Assembly: GCA_007118855.1 (NCBI GenBank)
Contig: SKQU01000042.1
Span: 1 to 42,560, forward strand
Reading direction: 5' to 3'
Origin: Spirochaetaceae bacterium
GTDB taxonomy: Bacteria; Spirochaetota; Spirochaetia; DSM-27196; SLST01
DNA length: 42,560 nt
Shown here: positions 1 through 9,095 of the stretch, piece after piece
How positions within the stretch are numbered: the first letter of the stretch is position 1
How the letters are laid out: every line of letters starts with the position of its first letter
Position numbers and translations under genes: made by a program
The notes under the pieces: generated by a model
Told to the model about the DNA's origin: nothing
Database searches by the model: none
Seen by the model: only the letters and a program-made list of their open reading frames with translations

Positions 1-23
1 CTAATACTCTATTATTTAAGATA

Positions 24-52
24 TTGCACTTCTAGGTGCCGATCACTATACT
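24..52 (+). promoter_or_regulatory. putative sigma70-type promoter for the REC-PAS-GGDEF-EAL gene (TTGCAC, 17-nt spacer, TATACT)
   Basis: TTGCAC at 24-29, TATACT at 47-52, 17-nt spacer; start codon at 62 with no Shine-Dalgarno. Confidence 0.5.
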
Positions 53-61
53 CTGATCTGC

Positions 62-2137
62 ATGGCTGAAGACCGGATACTCGTCGTCGAGGACGAACGG
101 ATCATAGCTCTCGATCTCAAGCGCAGGCTCGAGCGCTACGGGCACCGGGTGGTCGGTCTCGCCGCCACCGCGGACGAGGCGCTGCAGATGACCGCGGCCG
201 AGCGGCCGGATATCGTCCTGATGGACATCATGCTCACCGGAAGCACCGACGGCGTGAGCGCCGCCACCGAGATCCGCCGGCAGTACGGTATTCCGGTTAT
301 CTTCCTCACCGCCTATGCCGACGAGGCGACGATTCAGCGGGCCAAGATCGCCGAGCCGGTGGGATACGTTCTGAAGCCGTTCAAGGAGCGCGAGCTGCAC
401 ACGACGATCGACATAGGGCTCTACAAGAGCCGCGTCGAACGCGAGCTGCTGCGACAGGAACGGCTCTTCTCCTCGATCCTCCGCAGCGCCGGAGACGCGA
501 TCGTCGCCACGGACGCGAAGGGGATTATCCAGTTCATGAATCCGGTCGCGGCAACGCTCACCGGGTGGCACGAAGAAGAGGCTCGCGGGCGCGAGGTCAA
601 CGAGGTGATATCGCTCGTCGCGGACAAGAGCGAGGAGCCGGCGATGATCCCCGTGGAACCGGATCCCCAGAATCGCGTCGCCCGGGCATTCGAGTCGGTC
701 TACCTGCAGAACAAGTTTGGTGCCCGCATTCACATCGAAGGCACGGTCGCCGAGATCCGCGGGGATCGCGGCGAGTTCGAGGGGCTCACGGTCGCGTTTC
801 ACGACATCACGGACATCAAGCGACTGAACGAAACGGTCAGCTACCAGGCGAGCCACGACGCGCTGACCGGCCTCATCAACCGCGACGAGTTCGCCACCAG
901 GCTTGCCGAAATCGCCGAGCCGACCGAAACCTCGGATCAGACCCATCTCTTCCTTTTCATCGACATTGATCAGTTCAAGGTAATCAACGACGTCTGCGGC
1001 CATCTCGCCGGCGACGAGCTGCTGTGCCAGACCGCGGACGGAGTCAAGGAGTTCCTTGATCGAGGGTATGTCCTCGGAAGAGTCGGCGGCGATCAGTTCG
1101 GGTTGATCCTCCTCGACACCTCGCTCGACGAGGGCACCGTGATCGCGCGCGACCTGGTGGCCCATCTGAACCGCAAGTTCATCTGGCAGGAGAAGAGCTA
1201 CAACGTCACGGTGAGCATGGGCGCCGCGCCCATCATGGCCGGAAGCAGCGGCGTGAATGACATCCTGGCCGCCGCAGACGATGCCTGTTCGCTGGTCAAG
1301 GAACACGGCGGAAACGGCGCAGAGGTCTACAAGACCTCAGACTACGTGTTCCTGCGGCGCAAGGGCGAGATGCAGTGGATTGCGCGGCTGACGGAGGCAA
1401 TCGAGGAGGACCGGTTTGCGCTCTACCATCAGGAGATAGCGCCGCTCGACAACCGCCCTGAGGACGTGCCGAAGTACGAGATCCTGCTTCGGCTCAGGGA
1501 CGCGGGCGGCGGGCTCGTTTCCCCGGGCGAGTTCATCACCGCGGCCGAACGCTACAAGCTCATGCCGTCCATCGACAAGTGGGTCGTCGCCGCCGCGTGC
1601 CGCTATGTGTCGCTCGCCGAGAAGCACGCGATTTCGATTCCGGTGATATGCATCAACTTGAGCGGCGCCTCTCTAGTGGACAACTCGCTTCTCGACTATC
1701 TGCTCCTCATGTTCGACACCCACGAGGTGAGCCCGTCGAGCTTCTGTCTCGAAATCACCGAAACCAGCGCCATACAGAACTTCAGCCGCGCGATCAGCTT
1801 CGTGACGCGCCTGCGAGATGAGGGGGCGACCTTCGCGCTGGACGACTTCGGTAACGGATTCTCGTCCTTCTCCTACCTGAAGCGGCTGCCCGTGGACTAC
1901 CTGAAGATCGACGGTTCATTCGTCAAGGAGATCGAGCACGACGAGATCGACCTCGCAATGGTAGAGGCGGTCAACAATATCGGCCACACGATGGGGATGA
2001 AGACGATCGCCGAGTACGTCCACAACGAGAATATCCGCACGATACTGCGCGACATAGGCGTCGACTACGCGCAGGGTTTCGCCGTCTCACGCCCCTCACC
2101 GCTTCCACACGCCCGCGAGCTGCTCGAGCAGGGATGA
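62..2137 (+). CDS. response regulator receiver-PAS-GGDEF-EAL protein (c-di-GMP signalling)
   Basis: REC (LVVEDERIIALDL..VLMDIM..LTAYAD..LKPF), PAS (AIVATDAKGIIQFMNPVAATLTGW), GGDEF-like GRVGGDQFG, EAL-domain motifs (EILLR, CLEITET, ALDDFGNGFSSFSYLKRLPVDYLKIDGSFV). Confidence 0.95.
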   Translation: MAEDRILVVEDERIIALDLKRRLERYGHRVVGLAATADEALQMTAAERPDIVLMDIMLTGSTDGVSAATEIRRQYGIPVIFLTAYADEATIQRAKIAEPVGYVLKPFKERELHTTIDIGLYKSRVERELLRQERLFSSILRSAGDAIVATDAKGIIQFMNPVAATLTGWHEEEARGREVNEVISLVADKSEEPAMIPVEPDPQNRVARAFESVYLQNKFGARIHIEGTVAEIRGDRGEFEGLTVAFHDITDIKRLNETVSYQASHDALTGLINRDEFATRLAEIAEPTETSDQTHLFLFIDIDQFKVINDVCGHLAGDELLCQTADGVKEFLDRGYVLGRVGGDQFGLILLDTSLDEGTVIARDLVAHLNRKFIWQEKSYNVTVSMGAAPIMAGSSGVNDILAAADDACSLVKEHGGNGAEVYKTSDYVFLRRKGEMQWIARLTEAIEEDRFALYHQEIAPLDNRPEDVPKYEILLRLRDAGGGLVSPGEFITAAERYKLMPSIDKWVVAAACRYVSLAEKHAISIPVICINLSGASLVDNSLLDYLLLMFDTHEVSPSSFCLEITETSAIQNFSRAISFVTRLRDEGATFALDDFGNGFSSFSYLKRLPVDYLKIDGSFVKEIEHDEIDLAMVEAVNNIGHTMGMKTIAEYVHNENIRTILRDIGVDYAQGFAVSRPSPLPHARELLEQG

Positions 2138-2167
2138 ACCTCGCCTGATTTCGTACTACAATGGAGC

Positions 2168-5041
2168 ATGCGAACGATCCTCTGCGCGGCACTGCTTGCC
2201 GTAACGGCCGTCATTGCGTCGGCCGACAGCCCTGCCGACAGCCTCAGATGGTACTCACACTCCACCGAGCACTTCACGTTCATCTACCGCACCGCGCACC
2301 AGCCCGCGATCGACGAGCTTTCGAGTTTCGCCGACGAGGTCTACGCGGAGATCACCGGGTTCTTCGGCAGCGATCCCGGCCACGTGCCGGTCGTCGTCTA
2401 CGGCGAGACCGACCTTGCAAACGGCTACTACTCACCCGCTCCCCCGCAGCACATCGGGTTGTTCGTCGCTCAGCCGTCGCTCCCGTGGGTCGGGGCGAGC
2501 ACCGGGAGCTGGCTTCGATTGCTCCTTGTACACGAGCTGACCCACTACGTCCACGCCAACTACGACCGCGGCTTGTTCCGGTTGCTCGGGACGGTATTCG
2601 GCCGCTCGCTCGGCGGACTGTTCATCGGGTTCGCTCCCATCTGGACGACCGAGGGACTCGCGGTAAACACGGAGACGATCTACACCTCCGGAGGGCGCGG
2701 ACGTGACCCGTTCTTCGAGATGCTCTACAAGGCGCCCGTCGTCGAGAACCGGCTGCACAACCTCAGACAGGCGGGGTACGACAGCCATCTTGCGCCGCCC
2801 GGCCGTTACTACGTCGCCGGCTACTTCATCTGGGACTATCTCCTTAAGGAGTACGGACCCGAGATCGTCGGAGAGATCTTCGACGACTTCGCGCGTTTCC
2901 CGCTGTTCGGCATCTGGGGTGCGATCCGCCGTACAACGGGCGACCCTATGCGTCACATCTACCCGCGCATCGTTGCGCACCTGGAGAGCCGCTACGCCGG
3001 TCTGCGCGCGATCAACCCGGCGCCGCGCATCACCCCTTTGACGCGCGCTGACTACCATCTGCCGGTACAGACCGATCGCGGGCTCTACCTCTACCGCAGA
3101 CGCCCCGACGCCCGTCCGGCGGTCGTCCGCTTTGACCACGCAACCGGAGTCGAGGAGCCGGTTCTCGAGATGCGGCTCACCGACGAGGCATCCTGGAGCG
3201 TCACCGCCGACGGCATGACCATCGCCTTTGCAGCGATCACGGCCGACAACACCTATCCCGATGAGCCTGCGATCTCCTCCAACCTCTATCTGCGCGATCT
3301 CGCAACGGGTCGAACCACGCAGCTGTCCCGGGACGGCGGCTACTACCAGCCTGCAATCGCCCCGGACGGCACCTATCTGGTTGCCGTCAGGCGTGAGGGC
3401 AGCTACCATCGGCTCGTCCGCTTCGACCTGCCCGCATCGGTGAGCGATGCCGAAGGGCCCGAACCCCGGATCCTGCTCGACCCCGACGATGCCCGCCTCT
3501 ACACTCCGGATGTCTCGCCGGACGGCTCACGCATCGCGCTCGTCGTGAACCAACGCGGCGACCAGCAGGTCGTGCTCGTCGGCGCGAACGACGGCGCGGT
3601 CACGGTGCTCGATCAACCCGAAGGCGGGCTCCCCTACCATCCCACCTTCGCCTCGAACGAGGTGCTCCTCTACGGGCACGATCGCGGGGGCACGCTTGCG
3701 CTCTACCGGCATGACCTTGCGACGCACGAGATCGCGGTCGCAGCACACGACCCCATAGGCGCCTTCGCCGGTCGAGTCGTGGACGGCGAACTGATCTTCA
3801 GCACCTACACGTCGGACGGGTACGCGCTTCGCGCCGGCCCCTGGACGGAAGTGGGCCCGGCGAAGGATCCGGTTCCGGTCAGCGCCGCCCGACCCATCGC
3901 CTCGTTTCCCGCGCCCGAGCCCATGGACCGCGAACGTTACTACCCACTGCCGCGCCCGGTGTTCTGGCTTCCGACGCTCGGCATCGCCGGCCCGGGGCTC
4001 GAGGCGAGCGGGCTCGGAGGCGGCGCGCTGGTCTACGGCGCGGACTACCTGGGCAGAAACGCGTGGCAGGCCACGGCGGTCTGGTTTCCCGCGCTGAGCC
4101 AGATTGACTACGCGCTCGCATGGCAGACGCGGTATGGGCCGTTCGCCTTCCAGGCGGAAACCGACGCGCTCTACCGGGTCAGCCTGGTCGCGCCGGATGA
4201 ACCGGTCTACCTGCGCTCGATCAGGCAGGGGCTCGCGGTGAGCTATCTGCTGCGGTTGCAACACAAGCTCGGGGTCTCGCGGCAGTCGTCGGTCGCCTTG
4301 AGCGCCACGCACCTGCTCGGCTTCCTGTCCCGCACACCGTTTGCCGTCGGGCAGGCCACCTCCAACGAGGTTGAGCTGCGGGTGAACCGGATCGCGCTCG
4401 GCACGACCTACTCGGCGAGCGCCACGCCGCTTTCCTCAATACGGGCCTTCCATGCCCCATGGGCCAGGTCGATCGCGGTCGCGGCGGCTACACCCCTTGA
4501 CGCGCCGGAGTTCACCCCGCAGGCGCTCGTGACGTTCGCCCGCGCCCGTCTGAACGTGGGTCTTGGTGGAACCGACCACGTCCTCGCCCTCGTCCCTCAG
4601 ACGAGCTACGCGACGAGCAGCCGGTTTGCCTCGCCGTTCGGCCTGCGCGGCTTCGAGGCGACTACCGATCACACGGCGAGCGCGGGGATGCGCGGGCGCT
4701 ACCGCCTCGCGCTCGACTACCACACGCCGCACCTGCTCGTAGACATTCCGCTCCTGCCGAGCGTCGGGATTACCGGCTTCGGCCTGACGCTCTTCTCAGA
4801 GGCGACCGGAGGCTACGACCCGTCGCCGGCGCGGGCCGTGATCGATCCGGCTGTCGTTGTTGGAGCCGAGCTCACGACGGTCGTCACCTACTGGGCGAAC
4901 ATACCCGTCAGGCTCGGGCTTGCCGCGAGAATCAGACCCCAGGACCTCGCCTCCTTCTCCGTTCCTGAGGACGTGTCACTCTACCTTCGGTCCGACTTTC
5001 TGCAGTCGATACCACGGATACCGCGGTATCTTGATCAGTGA
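2168..5041 (+). CDS. secreted/outer-membrane protein: N-terminal gluzincin-like metallopeptidase (HELTH..TEGLA), TolB/WD40-like beta-propeller, C-terminal barrel-like region
   Basis: signal-peptide-like N-terminus; LLLVHELTHYVH + WTTEGLAV; repeated propeller-like segments (SPDGSRIALV, APDGTYLVAV); C-terminal ~300 aa with alternating aromatic/hydrophobic strands. Confidence 0.82.
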   Translation: MRTILCAALLAVTAVIASADSPADSLRWYSHSTEHFTFIYRTAHQPAIDELSSFADEVYAEITGFFGSDPGHVPVVVYGETDLANGYYSPAPPQHIGLFVAQPSLPWVGASTGSWLRLLLVHELTHYVHANYDRGLFRLLGTVFGRSLGGLFIGFAPIWTTEGLAVNTETIYTSGGRGRDPFFEMLYKAPVVENRLHNLRQAGYDSHLAPPGRYYVAGYFIWDYLLKEYGPEIVGEIFDDFARFPLFGIWGAIRRTTGDPMRHIYPRIVAHLESRYAGLRAINPAPRITPLTRADYHLPVQTDRGLYLYRRRPDARPAVVRFDHATGVEEPVLEMRLTDEASWSVTADGMTIAFAAITADNTYPDEPAISSNLYLRDLATGRTTQLSRDGGYYQPAIAPDGTYLVAVRREGSYHRLVRFDLPASVSDAEGPEPRILLDPDDARLYTPDVSPDGSRIALVVNQRGDQQVVLVGANDGAVTVLDQPEGGLPYHPTFASNEVLLYGHDRGGTLALYRHDLATHEIAVAAHDPIGAFAGRVVDGELIFSTYTSDGYALRAGPWTEVGPAKDPVPVSAARPIASFPAPEPMDRERYYPLPRPVFWLPTLGIAGPGLEASGLGGGALVYGADYLGRNAWQATAVWFPALSQIDYALAWQTRYGPFAFQAETDALYRVSLVAPDEPVYLRSIRQGLAVSYLLRLQHKLGVSRQSSVALSATHLLGFLSRTPFAVGQATSNEVELRVNRIALGTTYSASATPLSSIRAFHAPWARSIAVAAATPLDAPEFTPQALVTFARARLNVGLGGTDHVLALVPQTSYATSSRFASPFGLRGFEATTDHTASAGMRGRYRLALDYHTPHLLVDIPLLPSVGITGFGLTLFSEATGGYDPSPARAVIDPAVVVGAELTTVVTYWANIPVRLGLAARIRPQDLASFSVPEDVSLYLRSDFLQSIPRIPRYLDQ

Positions 5042-5772
5042 TGGCAAGGCTGACCACGACACGCATTTCTGTCACCCTCGTGCTCATGTTCCTGCCGGCG
5101 TTCCTGCTCGCGCACCCGCTGTGGGGCGAGGCGGTCGGCGCGCTACAGGAGAGCGAGGGGCTCGTGCCCGGATCGATGTCGATGCGTTTCGACCAGTACA
5201 ACGGACGCGGGGACCTCATCTCGAGCGACGAGACGCTGGTGCGGCTCTGGATCGATGCAAACGGAGAGGTACAGAGCACGATTGTCCTGGCGCGAAGCAA
5301 TGGCGAGGACGTCACCGAACAGCGACGCGGCGACCCCGGAGCGGGATCGCGGATGTTCGGGCCCGGAGCCGGCGACGATGGTGACGGGTCACCGTTCGCT
5401 TCGCTGCAACGCAGTCCCTTCGCGGTCGAGGAACAGCCCCGGGTGACGATCATCGCTGTGGGGCCTGCGCAGTCGCTGGACGGGCGTACGGTGCTTCCGC
5501 TGGAGTTCGAGCATCGCACCGCACCGGATGTCCTGAGCCGCGGAACCGCCTGGCTCGACGCGGAGAGCGGCACACCGGTACGGCTCGAGTCCACCTTCGA
5601 GCCGCTTCCACGGTTTGTGAGTACGCTGCGTATGGTCCAGCACTATGCTCGAGACAACGACGGCAACCTCATCGTCGAGCGACTGGAGTTCAGCGGCGAC
5701 GGAAGATTTCTCCTGTTTCGGCGTCGGCTTGAAAGCGTATTGTTTTTCTCAGAGTATTTCCGCTTGCCCTGA
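5038..5772 (+). CDS. hypothetical exported protein (LolA-like/outer-membrane lipoprotein-sorting-like beta protein)
   Basis: overlaps upstream stop (GTGATG), signal-peptide-like N-terminus, beta-rich periplasmic-type sequence. Confidence 0.65.
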   Translation: MMARLTTTRISVTLVLMFLPAFLLAHPLWGEAVGALQESEGLVPGSMSMRFDQYNGRGDLISSDETLVRLWIDANGEVQSTIVLARSNGEDVTEQRRGDPGAGSRMFGPGAGDDGDGSPFASLQRSPFAVEEQPRVTIIAVGPAQSLDGRTVLPLEFEHRTAPDVLSRGTAWLDAESGTPVRLESTFEPLPRFVSTLRMVQHYARDNDGNLIVERLEFSGDGRFLLFRRRLESVLFFSEYFRLP

Positions 5773-5795
5773 GCAGGCGCTATACTGAGCCCGCG

Positions 5796-6353
5796 GTGAA
5801 TACGAGTAGAATCTATCTGGTGGGGATGAAGCATACCGGCAAGAGCCGCCATGGGTGTACTCTGGCCGACGGGCTTCGCAGAGACTTCTGCGATACGGAC
5901 ACGATCATCCGGGAGATCGATGAGGCGCAGCACGGCAGTCGCAGGACGGTACGCGACATCTATCTCGAAGACGGCGCCGAACGGTTCCGTCAGCTCGAGA
6001 CGGCGGCGTGCCGTCTGATCGCCGCGAGAGAGGAGCCACTGGTGGTGGCAACCGGAGGCGGGCTGTGCGACAATCAGGAGGCGCTCGAGTCGACACGAGG
6101 GTACCTCCTGGTTCATATCGTCGATACCTACGAGGCGATCGCCGAGCGCGTGTTCACCCGGGGAATCCCGGCGTTTCTGCGAACGAAAGACGAGCGGATC
6201 GCTCGCGAACGGTTCCGCGAGTTGTACGACCGGCGCATCGGCATCTACGACTCGATCGCGCACCTTCGCGTCGAGATCAACGGAAGGCCTCTGCGCTCGG
6301 CAGGCGCACTCGTTGCCGCAACCATCACGGAGTACCTGAATGGCAGGCAGTAG
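5796..6353 (+). CDS. aroK: shikimate kinase (GTG start)
   Basis: Walker A GMKHTGKS, FCDTD, VVATGGGL, followed directly by aroC. Confidence 0.88.
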   Translation: MNTSRIYLVGMKHTGKSRHGCTLADGLRRDFCDTDTIIREIDEAQHGSRRTVRDIYLEDGAERFRQLETAACRLIAAREEPLVVATGGGLCDNQEALESTRGYLLVHIVDTYEAIAERVFTRGIPAFLRTKDERIARERFRELYDRRIGIYDSIAHLRVEINGRPLRSAGALVAATITEYLNGRQ

Positions 6354-7395
6354 CTTTGGACACGTGTTTCGGCTCACGACATTCGGCGAGTCCCACGGTG
6401 GGGCGGTCGGTGTCGTCGTGGACGGCGTGACCCCGGGACTCGAGATCTCGGAACAGGACATCCAGACGCAGCTCGACCGCCGCAAGCCGGGGCAGAGCTT
6501 CATAACCACTCCGCGCAAGGAGCCGGACACGGTCAGGATCCTCTCCGGCATCTTTGAAGGTCGGACCACCGGAACGCCGGTGATGCTCATCCTCTACAAT
6601 TCCGACGCCGATCCGTCAGCGTACGACGGCATCAAGGGCATGTTCCGGCCCGGACACGCGGACTTCACCTATCTGAGGAAGTACGGCATCCGCGACTACC
6701 GCGGCAGCGGCCGCGCAAGCGGGAGAGAAACCGCCGGAAGAGTCGCGGCCGGCGCGATCGCGCGCAAGCTGCTCGCGCGTCGCGGCGTCGAGGTGCTCGC
6801 CTATACGGTGCGCGCGGCCGGTATTCAGTGCGAACAATTCGTCCCGGATCAGATCGAACACAACATGCTTCGGGCCTGCGATCCGGACGCAGCAACACGG
6901 ATGATGGAACGTATCGCCGGGATTCGCGACCGCGAAGACAGCGTGGGAGGCATCGTCGAGTGCCGCGTTCGCGGAGTCGACCCGGGCCTTGGAGAGCCGG
7001 TCTTCGACAAGCTCGACGCGCATCTGGCGCACGCAATGCTGAGCGTGGGTGCGGTGAAGGGAATCGAGTTCGGCGCTGGATTCGCTGCCGCAGACATGAC
7101 CGGCAGCGAACACAACGACCAGATGCGCGCAGGCGGGTTCGTCACGAACAACGCCGGCGGGATCATCGGCGGGATATCCACCGGGACGGAGATTGTTTTC
7201 AGAGTCGCGGTCAAACCGGTGAGCTCTATCGCGCGCCCCCAGAAAACCGTTGATCTCGACGGCGCCGAGCAGACAATCCGAACCGAAGGCCGGCACGACA
7301 CATGCATCTGTCCGCGGCTCGTACCGGTCATAGAGGCCATGGCCTGCCTCGTGATCGAGGATCACTACAAGCGGCAGGCGGCCCTTCTCGCGTGA
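6340..7395 (+). CDS. aroC: chorismate synthase
   Basis: FRLTTFGESHGGAVGVVVDG, RPGHADFTYLRKYGIRDYRGSGRASGRETAGRVAAGAIA, NNAGGIIGGISTG. Confidence 0.97.
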   Translation: MAGSSFGHVFRLTTFGESHGGAVGVVVDGVTPGLEISEQDIQTQLDRRKPGQSFITTPRKEPDTVRILSGIFEGRTTGTPVMLILYNSDADPSAYDGIKGMFRPGHADFTYLRKYGIRDYRGSGRASGRETAGRVAAGAIARKLLARRGVEVLAYTVRAAGIQCEQFVPDQIEHNMLRACDPDAATRMMERIAGIRDREDSVGGIVECRVRGVDPGLGEPVFDKLDAHLAHAMLSVGAVKGIEFGAGFAAADMTGSEHNDQMRAGGFVTNNAGGIIGGISTGTEIVFRVAVKPVSSIARPQKTVDLDGAEQTIRTEGRHDTCICPRLVPVIEAMACLVIEDHYKRQAALLA

Positions 7396-7397
7396 GC

Positions 7398-7559
7398 TTA
7401 CTCTTCCGGAGAGAAGTCCTCTTTCAACGCTCCGCACATCGGACATACCCAGTCGTCAGGGATGTCCTGGAACGAGGTACCGGGCTCGATGCCGTTATCC
7501 GGATCGCCCTCCTCAGGATCATAGATATAGCCGCACACGTTGCATACGTACTTCTGCAT
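7398..7559 (-). CDS. rubredoxin
   Basis: 53 aa [61 protein letters not shown] upstream of ATG (CAT at 7557-7559). Confidence 0.95.
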   Translation of the reverse strand: MQKYVCNVCGYIYDPEEGDPDNGIEPGTSFQDIPDDWVCPMCGALKEDFSPEE

Positions 7560-7616
7560 TCCCAACTCCTTCGAATTCGGCATTGCCTTGTGGATTTCTC
7601 CCTAATGTAGTCAAAA

Positions 7617-8498
7617 TCATGCCGAGCGTGTGCGCTCGAGCGGCGGTTTTCCGACCGACTCCTGCGTGCCGCCAAGGACCAGCCACCTGTGCTCATCGAC
7701 CAGCGGATGGATGCCCGGACGGGTGAGGCAGAAGTCGAAGCGCACCGGGTCGCGCGGGTCGATTGCGCGCAGTGCCCCGGTTATCTCTCGAGCGACGCGG
7801 AGATTCGCCTGCGCACGGGAGGTCAGACCGAGCGCGCGCGCAACCCTCAGGAGGTGGGTATCCACCGGCACGAGCAGGGAGGCGGGCTCGAGGCAGGTCC
7901 AGCCGCCCGGATCGATCGCATCGCGGCGAACCATCCACCTCAGGTAGAGCATCAACCGTTTGCACGCACTCTGCCTTCCCGGCCGCGGCAGGAGAATCGA
8001 CTCTGAGAGCTTCCCTCCTGAGGCGGCCACGACCGCGTCCACGAGCCCGGTGAGACCGGCGATCACCGCATCGCAGCGGTCGCCGGCCTGCCCGAGGGCC
8101 CTGCCCGTGGAGGCGAGCCGGAAACACGCCTCCACAGATCCGTGATCACGCATCACGCCGCGCAGCCCGACGAGCAGCCCCCGGAGCTGTTCGGCGTCGA
8201 AGAACCGGTACCGGAACCCCTCGCAGCAGGTCCGGAGCTCGCGCGCGCTCGCGTGCGTGACGACATCCGCCGGCGTTCCACCCGAGGCCCCGAGCCGGGC
8301 CGCCACCTCGCGGGCGGCCCCCACGATCCCGTCGACTCTGCCGATCGCCAGGCTCGAAGCGATCAGCCCGACCACCTCACGGTCGCGAACCGTCGAGTAC
8401 CGGCGCACAACCTCGAGCGGATCGGGTGAGAGGTAGCGCAGGTGATGATACTGCAGATAGGCTCGCTCGCAGAAGCGCCTCACTGCCTCCGCGTGCAT
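7617..8498 (-). CDS. TIGR02757/DUF2400 family protein
   Basis: MHAEAVRRFCERAYLQYHHLRYLSPDPLEVVRRYSTVRDREVVGLIASSLAIGRVDGIV...CKRLMLYLRWMVRRDAIDPGGW; longer ORF trimmed to ATG at 8498. Confidence 0.85.
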   Translation of the reverse strand: MHAEAVRRFCERAYLQYHHLRYLSPDPLEVVRRYSTVRDREVVGLIASSLAIGRVDGIVGAAREVAARLGASGGTPADVVTHASARELRTCCEGFRYRFFDAEQLRGLLVGLRGVMRDHGSVEACFRLASTGRALGQAGDRCDAVIAGLTGLVDAVVAASGGKLSESILLPRPGRQSACKRLMLYLRWMVRRDAIDPGGWTCLEPASLLVPVDTHLLRVARALGLTSRAQANLRVAREITGALRAIDPRDPVRFDFCLTRPGIHPLVDEHRWLVLGGTQESVGKPPLERTRSA

Positions 8499-9028
8499 CA
8501 CCGCCGCCTGCCACGCGCGAGATGGGCCACGATCAGCGCGACTCCCATGCCTACGAGCAGCGTCGGCCACCAGACGCCCACGAAGGCCGCAAAGTCGGTG
8601 GTTACCAGATTCAGCGAGAAGGGCAGGAAGAGCATCGAAAGGAGGATCATGGCCGCCGCGGGAATGGTAAACGTCACCCGCGCCGCGCCGTGCTTGCGCA
8701 GTCCGTACGAGAGGAGCGCCACCCCGATCACGGTCATGAACACCGGCCAGACGCGGGAGAGCTCGACGACGACAACGGTGCCGGTCAGAAGCAGAAGAAG
8801 GCCGGTCAGAAGCAGACTCGTGCCGAAGAAGACGTAGTAGTCCGGGCCCGAGTGGAACACCCGGTAGTAGAGCAGCACCAGGCCGGTCAGAAGCGGAAGC
8901 AGCGGCCAGAGTGCGAGCAGCCCGGGCAGCCGTCCGGAGGTCCGCAACAGCAGCACCCCGCCGGCGATGACGAGCATGACCCCCAGAACGGCGAGCTTGT
9001 TCGGAAATCGGGGATGACGTCGATCCAT
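8498..9028 (-). CDS. small multi-pass membrane protein of unknown function
   Basis: MDRRHPRFPNKLAVLGVMLVIAGGVLLL... several hydrophobic helices; start at 9028 preferred over ORF-track start. Confidence 0.65.
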   Translation of the reverse strand: MDRRHPRFPNKLAVLGVMLVIAGGVLLLRTSGRLPGLLALWPLLPLLTGLVLLYYRVFHSGPDYYVFFGTSLLLTGLLLLLTGTVVVVELSRVWPVFMTVIGVALLSYGLRKHGAARVTFTIPAAAMILLSMLFLPFSLNLVTTDFAAFVGVWWPTLLVGMGVALIVAHLARGRRR

Positions 9029-9034
9029 GACGCA

Positions 9035-9085
9035 ATAGTAGCCGGTTTGCCGCCGGTTGCCAACGAACACTCCGGCTGCTATACT
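9035..9085. promoter_or_regulatory. divergent promoter pair with overlapping -35 boxes (plus: TTGCCA-17-TATACT; minus: TTGGCA-17-TACTAT)
   Basis: plus -35 9057-9062, -10 9080-9085; minus -35 9063-9058, -10 9040-9035; both spacers 17 nt. Confidence 0.6.
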
Positions 9086-9095
9086 CCGGCCGACG

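Noticed and set aside
8499-9035. N-terminal extension of the 7617..9035 ORF
   Set aside because: Overlaps the membrane-protein gene in another frame and lacks the family sequence, which begins at MHAEAVRRF (8498).
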